Shown piece after piece: positions 52,801-60,784 of a stretch of 64,000 bases of DNA; within the stretch, counting starts at the first letter, position 1, and each line of letters begins with the position of its first letter. A program made the position numbers and the translations under genes. Source of the DNA: Micromonospora coxensis (GTDB lineage: Bacteria > Actinomycetota > Actinomycetes > Mycobacteriales > Micromonosporaceae); assembly GCF_900090295.1 (NCBI RefSeq), contig NZ_LT607753.1, positions 5,580,001 through 5,644,000 of the forward strand, written 5' to 3'. The notes under the pieces were generated by a model. That model did no database searches, was not told the origin of the DNA, and saw only the letters and a program-made list of their open reading frames with translations.

Positions 52801-53772
52801 TCAGGAATCGGCGGCGGCCTTGGGCGGCAGCACCGGCTCGCCCGGGTCCTCCGCGCCGGCCTGCAACACCCGCCCCCGCTGGAGTTCGGCGTTGATCTGC
52901 ACCCCGAACATCAGCGCGCAGTTGGACAGGTAGAGCCAGACGAGGAAGGCGATGACGGCGCCGAGGCTGCCGTACGTGACGTCGTAGGAGCCGAAGTTGG
53001 CGACGTACAGGCCGAAACCGAAGGAGGCGAGCACCCAGGCGAGCAGGGCCACCGCCCCGCCCGGGGTGAGCCACCGGAACCGCGGCTGCCGGACGTTCGG
53101 GGCGATCCAGAACAGCAGCGACAGCAGGGTCATCGTCACCAGCGCCAGCACCGGCCACTTGACCACGCTCCACACCGTGCGGGCCAGCCCACCCGCGCCG
53201 ACCAGGTCGCCGACCGCGTCGGTCACCGGCCCGCTCACGATCAGGCCGAGCGCCACCACCGCGAGCAGCACCAGCGAGAGCCCGGCCAGCCCGATCTGCA
53301 TCGGGCGCAGCCGCCAGAACGGCCGGCCCTCCTCGACGCCGTAGATGGCGTTGGAGGCCCGGGTGAACGCGCCGATGAAGCCGGAGGCCGACCAGAGCGC
53401 GCCGAGCAGACCGAAACTCAGCAGCACCTTCGCCCCGCTCTGCTGGTCGACCACGGTGCGCACCACCGACACGAAGCCGTCGTTGCCGACCACCGCGCCG
53501 GCCCCGATGTCGCGAGCCAGGTCGAGCACCGTGTCGACGGTCCGCTCCCCGTCGGAGACCAGCCCCACCAGGGCGACCACCACGACCGTGGACGGGAAGA
53601 GCGCCAGCACGCCGTAGTAGGTGAGCGCCGCCGCCCAGTCCGCGCAGTTGTCCTTGACGAAGTTGCGGCCGCTGCGGACCAGCGCGCCGCGCCAGGTGGT
53701 CCAGCTCAGCTGGCGTACCCGGCGGGGGACCGGTCGTCCGGCGACCGCGGTCGGCTCCGTCGTCGCTGCCAT
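52801..53772 (-). CDS. YihY/BrkB-family membrane protein
   Basis: 323 aa from ATG 53772 (GGGAG 5 nt upstream). Six membrane helices; family blocks VRSGRNFVKDNCADWAAALTYYGVLALFPSTVVVVALVGL, LLGALWSASGFIGAFTRASNAIYGVEEGRPFW, YVANFGSYDVTYGSLGAVIAFLVWLYLSNCALMFGVQINAEL. The family was once called ribonuclease BN in error; it is a membrane protein of unknown role, possibly a transporter. Upstream lies one of two divergent SigB-type promoters. Confidence 0.92.
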   Translation of the reverse strand: MAATTEPTAVAGRPVPRRVRQLSWTTWRGALVRSGRNFVKDNCADWAAALTYYGVLALFPSTVVVVALVGLVSDGERTVDTVLDLARDIGAGAVVGNDGFVSVVRTVVDQQSGAKVLLSFGLLGALWSASGFIGAFTRASNAIYGVEEGRPFWRLRPMQIGLAGLSLVLLAVVALGLIVSGPVTDAVGDLVGAGGLARTVWSVVKWPVLALVTMTLLSLLFWIAPNVRQPRFRWLTPGGAVALLAWVLASFGFGLYVANFGSYDVTYGSLGAVIAFLVWLYLSNCALMFGVQINAELQRGRVLQAGAEDPGEPVLPPKAAADS

Positions 53773-53808
53773 GCCCGCTCCCTGTCGCCGCACCGGTTGG
53801 CCCCGCCG

Positions 53809-53834
53809 GTACCCCGGGGCGGAAGCCGACAAAC
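53809..53834 (-). promoter_or_regulatory. SigB/SigF-type promoter for the BrkB gene
   Basis: Minus strand: GTTT (53834-53831), 16 nt, GGGTAC (53814-53809); 36 nt to the ATG at 53772. Divergent from the site at 53846-53870. Confidence 0.68.
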
Positions 53835-53845
53835 CCGACGCCGGC

Positions 53846-53870
53846 GTTTGCCCCTGGAGCCCGGGGGAAC
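53846..53870 (+). promoter_or_regulatory. SigB/SigF-type promoter for the ChaB-domain gene
   Basis: GTTT (53846-53849), 15 nt, GGGAAC (53865-53870), 37 nt before ATG 53908. Confidence 0.65.
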
Positions 53871-53907
53871 CGTCAACCGGAGGGAAACCGACGCGGAGGA
53901 GGACGAG

Positions 53908-54327
53908 ATGCCCGGGCGCGAGGTACTGCCCAGCACGCTGCGGCGCTCCCCGGAGAAGGCGCAGCGCACCTGGGAGAAGACGCACGACTCGGCGGTCGAG
54001 ACGTACGGCGAGGGGGAGCGGGCGCACCGCACCGCCTTCGCCGCGGTCAAGCACGAGTTCGAGAAGGTCGGCGACCACTGGGAGCCGAAGGGGCGCAAGG
54101 GCCCCAGCGACCGGCAGGCGGCCGGTGGCGGCCCCGCCCGACGCGCGCCCACCGCCGGCGGGGTGGACGCCAACGCCACCAAGGACCACCTGATGGAGGT
54201 GGCGAAGAAGCTCGACGTGCCGGGCCGGTCCCGGATGACCAAGCCGGAACTGGTCGAGGCGATCGAGAAGGCGAACACCCGACAGACCACGAAGACCCGG
54301 GAGAAGGCCAAGGCCCGCGGTCGCTGA
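53908..54327 (+). CDS. ChaB-domain protein with Rho N-terminal-like domain
   Basis: 139 aa from ATG 53908, preceded by GGAGGAGG. Residues 1-65: ChaB fold (LPSTLRRSPEKAQRTWEKTHDSAVETYGEGERAHRTAFAAVKHEFEKVGDHWEPKG). Residues about 90-130: Rho-N/SAP-like helix-extended-loop-helix (TKDHLMEVAKKLDVPGRSRMTKPELVEAIEKAN). Named after E. coli ChaB, a proposed regulator of the ChaA cation exchanger; in actinobacteria such fusions are often stress-induced. Role unknown. Confidence 0.9.
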   Translation: MPGREVLPSTLRRSPEKAQRTWEKTHDSAVETYGEGERAHRTAFAAVKHEFEKVGDHWEPKGRKGPSDRQAAGGGPARRAPTAGGVDANATKDHLMEVAKKLDVPGRSRMTKPELVEAIEKANTRQTTKTREKAKARGR

Positions 54328-54340
54328 CCGGCGACACCAC

Positions 54341-54373
54341 GGGAGCCCGGGACCCGCACGGTCCCGGGCTCCC
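54341..54373. terminator. Hairpin terminator between ChaB and aldehyde dehydrogenase genes
   Basis: GGGAGCCCGGGACC (54341-54354) and GGTCCCGGGCTCCC (54360-54373) are perfect 14-bp arms, 5-nt loop; convergent genes. Confidence 0.9.
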
Positions 54374-54383
54374 GCCTCCGTGC

Positions 54384-55817
54384 TCACCAGTGGCCGCCGC
54401 CCGGGGCCTCGATGTGCACGGTCTTGACCGTGCTGAACTCGTCGAGCAGCTCCGGGCCGTACCCGAAGCCCTGGCCGCTGCCGCGGCGTGGCTGCGCGGC
54501 GCCGCCCGGCGCGCCGCCGAAGACCGCGTTGACCTTGACGGTGCCCACCGGCAGCTCCCGCCAGGCCCGCTGGGCGTGGCTCATCGACGGGGTCAGCACC
54601 GTGGCGGCCAGCCCGTACGGCGAGTCGGCCGCACACTTCAGCGCCTCGCTGAACGAGTCGACCACGACCACCGCGGCGACCGGGCCGAACGTCTCCTCGC
54701 GGATCAGCGTCATCTCCTGCCGGCAGTCGCTGACCACCGTGGCCGGGTAGAACGCCCCCGGCCCGTCCGGCAGCGTGCCGCCCACCCGCAGCGTGGCGCC
54801 CTCCGCGACCGCCGCGGTGACCTGGCCGTGCACGTGGTCGCGGTGCCGCCGGTCCACCAGCGGCCCCAGCTCGGTGTCCGGGTCCCGGCCCGGTCCGACC
54901 CGCAGCGAACGCGCCCGCTCGACCAGCGCGTCGACGAAGTCCTCGGCGACGTCGCGGTGCGCGTAGATCCGCTCGACCGCCACGCAGATCTGGCCGGCGT
55001 TGGCGAACGAGCCCATCGCGGCCTGCTGTGCCGCCCAGACCGGATCCACCCCGGCGTCGACGATCAACGGGTCGCTGCCGCCGTTCTCCAGCAGCGCCTT
55101 CGCGCCGGTGCGGGCGCAGGCCGCCGCGATGGCCCGGCCGGTCGCCGTCGAACCGACGTGGGCGACCACGTCGACCTCCTGCGCCGAGAGGGCCGCACCC
55201 ACCTCGGCGCCGCCGGTGAGCAGGGAGAGCACCCCGGCCGGCAGGCCGCTGTCCAGGACCTTCGCCAGCAGCCAGCCGGTGGCCGGGGTGCGCTCGCTGG
55301 GCTTGTACAGCACCACGTTGCCGGTGACCAGGGCCGCGCCGAGCAGCCCGCAGGAGACCGCCACCGGGTCGTTCCACGGGGTGATGGCGGCGACCACGCC
55401 GCGCGGCTCCGGCGCCATGAAGTCGATCGCGGCGGCGCCGCCGTGCAGGGTGCGGCCCCCGCGCACCGGGCCGAGTTCGGCGTACTGTCGCAGCGTGCCG
55501 ATGCCCGCCTCGACGCCGCCCCGCGCGTCGCCCAGCGGCTTGCCCATCTCCGCCGTGGTCGCCGCGGCCAGCTCGTCGGCCGCCGCCGTCAGGGCGTCCG
55601 CCGCCCGGTGCAGCGCCGCCGCCCGCTCCGCCGGAGGCGTCGCCGCCCACTCCGCCGCCGCGCCCCGGGCCGCCTCGACCGCCTTGGCCACCTCGTCCGC
55701 CGTCGCCACCGGCACGGTGCTGACCGGGGCGCCGTCGGCCGGATCGTGGACCGTCAGCTCACCACCCTCGCCGCCCGCGCCCCACACTCCACCGATGAGC
55801 TGTTCAACCCTGTACAT
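54384..55817 (-). CDS. Aldehyde dehydrogenase family protein
   Basis: 477 aa. Cofactor region AAITPWNDPVAVSCGLLGAALVTGNVVLYKPSERTP, HVGSTATGRAIAAACARTG, catalytic Glu in LLENGGSDPLIV and catalytic Cys in FANAGQICVAVERIYAH, then EETFGPVAAVVVV. Substrate not readable; it differs clearly from the gabD product. ATG 55817 has a weak ribosome site. A divergent SigB-type promoter shares an AAACGCGTTT palindrome with the promoter of the 55890 gene. Confidence 0.9.
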   Translation of the reverse strand: MYRVEQLIGGVWGAGGEGGELTVHDPADGAPVSTVPVATADEVAKAVEAARGAAAEWAATPPAERAAALHRAADALTAAADELAAATTAEMGKPLGDARGGVEAGIGTLRQYAELGPVRGGRTLHGGAAAIDFMAPEPRGVVAAITPWNDPVAVSCGLLGAALVTGNVVLYKPSERTPATGWLLAKVLDSGLPAGVLSLLTGGAEVGAALSAQEVDVVAHVGSTATGRAIAAACARTGAKALLENGGSDPLIVDAGVDPVWAAQQAAMGSFANAGQICVAVERIYAHRDVAEDFVDALVERARSLRVGPGRDPDTELGPLVDRRHRDHVHGQVTAAVAEGATLRVGGTLPDGPGAFYPATVVSDCRQEMTLIREETFGPVAAVVVVDSFSEALKCAADSPYGLAATVLTPSMSHAQRAWRELPVGTVKVNAVFGGAPGGAAQPRRGSGQGFGYGPELLDEFSTVKTVHIEAPGGGHW

Positions 55818-55827
55818 GCGGCAGGGG

Positions 55828-55852
55828 ATGCCCCGCTCCCGGCGAGGCAAAC
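55828..55852 (-). promoter_or_regulatory. SigB/SigF-type promoter for the aldehyde dehydrogenase gene
   Basis: Minus strand: GTTT (55852-55849), 15 nt, GGGCAT (55833-55828), 10 nt from the ATG at 55817. Its -35 forms half of the palindrome AAACGCGTTT (55849-55858). Confidence 0.55.
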
Positions 55853-55854
55853 GC

Positions 55855-55880
55855 GTTTCGCCCGGTTGCTGGCCGGGTAG
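55855..55880 (+). promoter_or_regulatory. SigB/SigF-type promoter for the 55890 flavoprotein gene
   Basis: GTTT (55855-55858), 16 nt, GGGTAG (55875-55880), ending 9 nt before ATG 55890. No ribosome site is seen, so the transcript may be leaderless. Confidence 0.7.
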
Positions 55881-55889
55881 GCGGATCGG

Positions 55890-57494
55890 ATGATCGACAG
55901 CGGGACGGAGACCGCCGACGCCGTCGTCATCGGCGCCGGACACAACGGGCTGGTGGCCGCGAACCTGCTCGCCGACGCCGGCTGGGACGTGCTGGTGCTG
56001 GAGGCCACCGCCGCCCCCGGCGGGGCGGTCCGTTCCGCCGAGGTGACCGCCCCCGGCTACCTCAGCGACCTCTACAGCTCCTTCTACCCCCTCGGGTACG
56101 CCTCCCCGGTGCTGCGCCGGCTCGGCCTCGACGCCCACGGCCTGACCTGGACCCACGCCCCGGACGTCCTGGCGCACGTCATGCCCGACGGGCGGGCGGC
56201 GGTGCTGAACCGCGACCCGGCGCGCAGCGCCGCCTCGATGGAGGCGTTCGCCCCCGGCGACGGGCAGCGCTGGCTGGACACGTACGACGACTGGCGCGCC
56301 ATCTCGCGTCCGCTGCTGGACGCCCTGTTCACCCCGTTCCCGCCGGTCCGCAACGGCCTGGAGCTGCTCGGCCGGCTGCGGACGGCCGGCGCCCTGCGGC
56401 TGGCCCGCCGGCTGGTGCTGCCGAGCCGCCAACTCGGCCGCGAGCTGTTCCGGGGCGAGGGCGCGCCGGCGCTGATGGCCAGCTGCGCCCTGCACACCGA
56501 CCTCTCCCCGGACGACGCCGGCTCGGGCATCTACGGCTGGCTGCTGGCCATGCTCGGCCAGGAGGTCGGCTGGCCGGTCCCGGTCGGCGGGGCACAGAGG
56601 ATCACCGACGCGCTGGTGGGCCGGCTGCTGGCCCGGGGCGGCCGGATCAGCTACTCCGCGCCGGTCGACCGGGTGCTGGTGGCCCGGGGCCGGGCGATGG
56701 GCGTGCGCACCGTCGGCGGCTCGCTCTGGCGGGCCCGCCGGGCGGTGCTGGCCGACGTGCCCGCCCCCGCGCTCTACCTGGACCTGGTCGGCGCGGCGGC
56801 GCTGCCGCCCCGGCTGGTGGAGGACCTGGCGCACTTCCGCTGGGACGGCTCGACCGTCAAGGTCGACTGGGCGCTGGACGGGCCGATGCCGTGGACCAAC
56901 CCGCAGGTGCGCGGCGCCGGCACGGTGCACCTGGCCACCGACGTCGACGGCCTCACCCGGTACGCCGCCGACCTGGCCTGCGGCCAGGCGCCCGAGGAGC
57001 CGTTCCTGCTGGTCGGCCAGATGACCACCGCCGACCCGGGGCGCTCACCGGCGGGGACCGAGTCGCTCTGGTCGTATACCCACCTGCCGTTCCGGCGGGA
57101 CTGGCGGGCCGAGGACGTCAGCCGGCACGTGGACCGGATGGAGGCGGTGCTCGAGCGGTACGCCCCCGGCTTCCAGGACCTCGTCCGGGGCCGGTTCGTG
57201 GCCGGTCCGGCGGAGCTGGAGGAACGCAACCCGGGACTGGTCGGCGGGGCGGTCGGCGCCGGCACCGCCGCCGCGTACCAGCAGCTCTTCCTGCGGCCGG
57301 TGCCCGGGCTGGGCCGGCCGGACACCCCGGTCGACCGGCTCTACCTGGCCAACGCCTCGGCGAACCCGGGCGGCGGTGTGCACGGCGCGCCCGGCGCGAA
57401 CGCGGCCCGGGCGGCGCTGCACCGCGACCGCGCCCTGACCGGCGGACTGTACGCCCGGGTCGTCGGCGCGGCGCACCGCGCCGTCTACCGCTGA
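55890..57494 (+). CDS. Phytoene-dehydrogenase-like FAD oxidoreductase
   Basis: 534 aa. N-terminal FAD fold DAVVIGAGHNGLVAANLLADAGWDVLVLEATAAPGGAVRSAEVTAPGY; middle LMASCALHTDLSPDDAGSGIYGWLLAMLGQEVGWPVPVGGAQRITDALVGRLLARGGRI; C-terminal YLANASANPGGGVHGAPGANAARAAL. The group is related to carotenoid desaturases and retinol isomerases (NAD(P)/FAD 'COG1233'), but no carotenoid gene is nearby, so a carotenoid role is not supported. Divergent from the aldehyde dehydrogenase. Confidence 0.9.
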   Translation: MIDSGTETADAVVIGAGHNGLVAANLLADAGWDVLVLEATAAPGGAVRSAEVTAPGYLSDLYSSFYPLGYASPVLRRLGLDAHGLTWTHAPDVLAHVMPDGRAAVLNRDPARSAASMEAFAPGDGQRWLDTYDDWRAISRPLLDALFTPFPPVRNGLELLGRLRTAGALRLARRLVLPSRQLGRELFRGEGAPALMASCALHTDLSPDDAGSGIYGWLLAMLGQEVGWPVPVGGAQRITDALVGRLLARGGRISYSAPVDRVLVARGRAMGVRTVGGSLWRARRAVLADVPAPALYLDLVGAAALPPRLVEDLAHFRWDGSTVKVDWALDGPMPWTNPQVRGAGTVHLATDVDGLTRYAADLACGQAPEEPFLLVGQMTTADPGRSPAGTESLWSYTHLPFRRDWRAEDVSRHVDRMEAVLERYAPGFQDLVRGRFVAGPAELEERNPGLVGGAVGAGTAAAYQQLFLRPVPGLGRPDTPVDRLYLANASANPGGGVHGAPGANAARAALHRDRALTGGLYARVVGAAHRAVYR

Positions 57495-57518
57495 CGGCCC
57501 GGCCGGCAGGCCGGGCCG
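57495..57518. terminator. Hairpin terminator after the 55890 gene
   Basis: CGGCCCGGCC (57495-57504) and GGCCGGGCCG (57509-57518), perfect 10-bp arms with a GGCA loop, starting at the base after the stop codon; convergent mannose synthase gene follows. Confidence 0.8.
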
Positions 57519-57537
57519 GGGGACGGCTCCGAGCGGG

Positions 57538-58305
57538 TCAGCGCTCCAGGTTCCGGTGCCGGGTCCGCAGCTTGAACGGCATCAGGGCGCTCTCCACCTT
57601 GGTGGCGGTGGTCATCTTGGAGTCGCCGTCGCGCCGCTCCTCGAAGCGGATCGGCACCTCCAGGATGGTGTGCCCGAGCTTGGTGGCCAGGTAGTGCATC
57701 TCGACCTGGAAGCTGTAGCCGTTCGACTGCACCCGCTCCAGCCCGATGTCGCGCAGCGCGTCGGCCCGCCAGATCTTGAAGCCGGCGGTGAGGTCGCGGA
57801 TGCGCACCCGCAGCAGGGTGTGCACGTACAGGTTGGCCCAGCCGCTGAGCGCGCGACGGTAGAGCGGCCAGTTCTCGTCCAGTTCGCCGCCGGGGACGTA
57901 GCGGGAGCCGATCACCACGCTGGCCTGCGTGGAGAGCAGCGCGCCGAGCATGCCGGGCAGCGCCTCCGGCGGGTGCGACAGGTCGGCGTCCATCTGCGCC
58001 ACGTACTCCGCGCCGCCGTCGAGGGCCCGGCCGATCCCGTCGACGTACGCCCGGCCCAGCCCCTCCTTGCCGGCGCGGTGCACGACCTGGACCCGGTCCG
58101 GGTGCTCGATGGCGAGCTTGTCGGCGACCTCGCCGGTGCCGTCCGGGGAGTTGTCGTCGGCGACCAGCACCTTCAGGCCCGGCAGCGGCAGGCTGAGGAG
58201 TCGCTCGACCAGTACCGGGAGGTTGCCCGCCTCGTTGTAGGTGGGGACCACGACGGTCAGGCGTGCGTCCCGCCAGGGCGAGGGCAGCTCCACGGGTTCG
58301 ATCAT
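57538..58305 (-). CDS. Polyprenol monophosphomannose synthase (GT2)
   Basis: 255 aa from ATG 58305, with AGAGG 9 nt upstream; another ATG at 58314 is in frame but has no spacing for a ribosome site. GT2 blocks: LTVVVPTYNEAGNLPVLVERLL, VLVADDNSPDGTGEVADKLA, QVVHRAGKEGLGRAYVDGI, YVAQMDADLSHPPEALP (DxD-type), DLTAGFKIWRADAL, GYSFQVEMHYLATKLGHTILEVPIRFEERRDGDSKM. It transfers mannose from GDP-mannose to polyprenyl phosphate for mannosylation outside the membrane (Ppm1 in mycobacteria). The acyltransferase partner domain is absent. Confidence 0.92.
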   Translation of the reverse strand: MIEPVELPSPWRDARLTVVVPTYNEAGNLPVLVERLLSLPLPGLKVLVADDNSPDGTGEVADKLAIEHPDRVQVVHRAGKEGLGRAYVDGIGRALDGGAEYVAQMDADLSHPPEALPGMLGALLSTQASVVIGSRYVPGGELDENWPLYRRALSGWANLYVHTLLRVRIRDLTAGFKIWRADALRDIGLERVQSNGYSFQVEMHYLATKLGHTILEVPIRFEERRDGDSKMTTATKVESALMPFKLRTRHRNLER

Positions 58306-58420
58306 GACGGACATCCTCTGGTTGCCGACGGTTTTCCCCCAAAGGGTAGCCAGTGCCGTACCGGCCCCCGTCGAGGCTCCCCGCCCCCGCCGTCGACACC
58401 GCCGGGAGCGGGGCCGACCG

Positions 58421-58882
58421 TCAGCGCTGGGCGCGTTCGTCCGCCTTCTGCCGGGTGGCGATGTCGGAGAGCCGCCGCAGCGTCTCCTTGTTGCGCTGGT
58501 GCAGCACCAGGTCGTTGAGCTTGTTGCGGACCCAGCGCAGCGGCCCGGCGGCGAAGTCCTCGCCGATGCGCACCCGGGTGCCGAAGCCGTCACCGACCGG
58601 TTGCAGGGTGAACACCACGATCGCCTCGCCGGCCGGCCAGAGCCCGGCCTTGATGACCAGCTTGTGCGGCGGCTCGCAGACCAGCACCGTCGAGGAGTCC
58701 TCCAGGGAGAACGGCCACGGGCCGGCCCGGTGGTGCAGTTGCGTCCCCGCCCGGGGCCAGTCGGCGTCCACGTCGCGCACGTGCGCGGTGCCGACCACCC
58801 AGTCGCTGTACGTCCACCCGTCGGCGAGCACGTCGAAGACCTGCTGCGGGGGAGCGTCGATCACTTTCTCCACAATCGCCAC
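58421..58882 (-). CDS. SRPBCC-family protein
   Basis: 153 aa. IVEKVIDAPPQQVFDVLADGWTYSDWVVGTAHVRDVDADWPRAGTQLHHR, then FTLQPVGDGFGTRVRIGEDFAAGPLRWVRNKLNDLVLHQRNKETLRRLSDIATRQ. The VVGT..VRDVD..WP.PGT..HH pattern marks a well-populated actinobacterial clade; ligand and role unknown. Same strand as the mannose synthase, 115 bp apart. Confidence 0.88.
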   Translation of the reverse strand: MAIVEKVIDAPPQQVFDVLADGWTYSDWVVGTAHVRDVDADWPRAGTQLHHRAGPWPFSLEDSSTVLVCEPPHKLVIKAGLWPAGEAIVVFTLQPVGDGFGTRVRIGEDFAAGPLRWVRNKLNDLVLHQRNKETLRRLSDIATRQKADERAQR

Positions 58883-59065
58883 CGCGACTCTGTACCCGGG
58901 CTCCGTCGGGATCTAACGGGGGCGGCGTTAGCTTCTCCGGGGCGGCGGGTAAGGCCCGGTCGGCGACCGTGCGGGCTCCGGCGACGGCGACGAGGCCGTG
59001 CCGCCGGGTAGATGATGTTTACTCCCCGGGGCTCCGGGAACCCGCCGCCCGTGCGACGGGACCGG

Positions 59066-60784
59066 ATGGAGTCGGATCAGCGCAGGTCAGGCCGGGTGGA
59101 ACCGGCCGGGCGGGGCGCGCCGCAGCCGGTCCTGTTCGACGCGGTGCTGCTGGACCGCGACGGCACCCTGATCGAGGACGTGCCGTACAACGGCGACCCG
59201 GACAAGGTGCGGCCGGTGCCGGGCGCCCGGGAGGCGCTGGACCGGCTGCGCGCGGCCGGGCTGCGCCTGGGCGTGGTCACCAACCAGTCCGGCCTGGCCC
59301 GGGGGTTGTTCACCGCCGGGCAGATGCGGGCGGTGCACGCGCGGGTCGAGGAGCTGCTCGGCCCGTTCGACACCTGGCAGGTCTGCCCGCACGACGAGCG
59401 GGCCGGCTGCGACTGCCGCAAGCCGGCCCCCGGCATGGTCCGGGCCGCCGCCCACGCCCTCGGCACCGTCCCGCAGCGCTGTGTGATGGTCGGCGACATC
59501 GGCGCCGACATGACCGCGGCCGGCGCGGCCGGCGCCGCCGGCATCCTGGTGCCCACCGCCACCACCCGCCCGGCCGAGGTGGCCGCCGCGCCCGCCGTGG
59601 TGGCCGACCTGCCGGCGGCGGTCGCCGCCATCCTGGCCCGGGCCGCCCTGGTCACCGGCGGGTCGCCGGGCCCGCGCCGGGGGACGGTGCTGGTGGCGCG
59701 CAGCGACTCCGCCGGGGACGTGCTGGTCACCGGCCCGGCCGTGCGGGCCGTCGCCGCCGGTGCCGAGCGGGTCGTGCTGCTCTGCGGCACGCGCGGGCGG
59801 GACGCCGCCGCCCTGCTGCCCGGCGTCGACGAGCTGATCGAGTGGCCGCTGCCGTGGATCGACGGCGACCCGGCCCCGGTCGACCCCGACGACCTGCGCG
59901 CGCTGACCGCCCGGCTGGCCGCCGTCGGCGCGGACGAGGCGGTCGTCTTCACCTCCTTCCACCAGTCGCCGCTGCCCCTGGCGCTGCTGCTGCGGATGGC
60001 CGGGGTGCCGAGGATCAGCGCGATCAGCGAGGACTACCCGGGCAGCCTGCTCGACGTCCGGCACCGGGTGCCGGCGGGCGTGCCGGAACCCGAACGCGCC
60101 CTGTCGCTGGCCGCCGCCGCCGGCTTCGCGCTGGCCCCGGGGGACCAACCGACCCTGCGGGTACGCACCGCCGGGCTGCCCCCGCCGCCGGAGGGGCTCG
60201 GCCGGCCCGGTTACGTGGTGGTGCACCCCGGCTCCGCGGTGCCGACCCGGGCCTGCCCGCCCGAGCTGGCGGCCCGGATCGTGCGGGTGCTCGCCGCCGC
60301 CGGGCACCGGGTCGTGGTCACCGGCGGCCCGCACGAGGCGACGCTGACCGCGCAGGTGGCCGGGGACGCCGGGCTGGACCTGGGCGGACGGACCGGGCTG
60401 GCCGAGCTGGCCGCCGTGCTCGCCGGGGCCGGGGCGCTCGTCGTCGGCAACACCGGCCCCGCCCACCTCGCCGCCGCGCTGGGCGTGCCGGTGGTGAGCC
60501 TCTTCGCCCCCACCGTCCCGTACGGACAGTGGGGGCCGTACCGGGTGCCGGCCGTGCGCCTCGGCGACGCCGCCGCGCCGTGCCGGGACACCCGGGCCAC
60601 CCGCTGCCCGGTGCCCGGGCACCCCTGCCTGGCCGCGGTCGAGCCGGGCCGGGTCCTGGAGGCCGTCCGCCTGCTCGGCGTGCCGGCCGACGCGCCCGCC
60701 CCGGCGGGGCCGACCGGGACGGTCACCGTCGCCCCGGCCGCCGGCGCGGCGGCGGTGGTCACCGGCGGCGGGAGCACCCGATGA
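59066..60784 (+). CDS. HAD phosphatase (GmhB-like) fused to GT9 heptosyltransferase-like domain
   Basis: 572 aa. Residues about 25-190: HAD-IIIA domain with VLLDRDGTLIEDVPYNGDPDKVRPVPGAREALDRL, GVVTNQSGLARGLF, CPHDERAGCDCRKPAPGM (zinc Cys set) and MVGDIGADMTAAGAAG, matching heptose-bisphosphate phosphatase GmhB. Residues about 205-520: GT-B fold of the GT9 family (VLVARSDSAGDVLVTGPAVRAVAA; YVVVHPGSAVPTRACPPELAARIVRVL; VVGNTGPAHLAAALGVPVVSLFAPTVPYGQWGPY). So one protein would make heptose-1-phosphate and also transfer a sugar. Start uncertain: ATG 59066 chosen; 59051 and 59012 are in frame. Overlaps the next gene (ATGA). Confidence 0.88.
   Translation: MESDQRRSGRVEPAGRGAPQPVLFDAVLLDRDGTLIEDVPYNGDPDKVRPVPGAREALDRLRAAGLRLGVVTNQSGLARGLFTAGQMRAVHARVEELLGPFDTWQVCPHDERAGCDCRKPAPGMVRAAAHALGTVPQRCVMVGDIGADMTAAGAAGAAGILVPTATTRPAEVAAAPAVVADLPAAVAAILARAALVTGGSPGPRRGTVLVARSDSAGDVLVTGPAVRAVAAGAERVVLLCGTRGRDAAALLPGVDELIEWPLPWIDGDPAPVDPDDLRALTARLAAVGADEAVVFTSFHQSPLPLALLLRMAGVPRISAISEDYPGSLLDVRHRVPAGVPEPERALSLAAAAGFALAPGDQPTLRVRTAGLPPPPEGLGRPGYVVVHPGSAVPTRACPPELAARIVRVLAAAGHRVVVTGGPHEATLTAQVAGDAGLDLGGRTGLAELAAVLAGAGALVVGNTGPAHLAAALGVPVVSLFAPTVPYGQWGPYRVPAVRLGDAAAPCRDTRATRCPVPGHPCLAAVEPGRVLEAVRLLGVPADAPAPAGPTGTVTVAPAAGAAAVVTGGGSTR

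Noticed and set aside
55890..57494. Carotenoid biosynthesis role for the phytoene-dehydrogenase-like gene
   Set aside because: No phytoene synthase, prenyltransferase or cyclase nearby; the family is broad.
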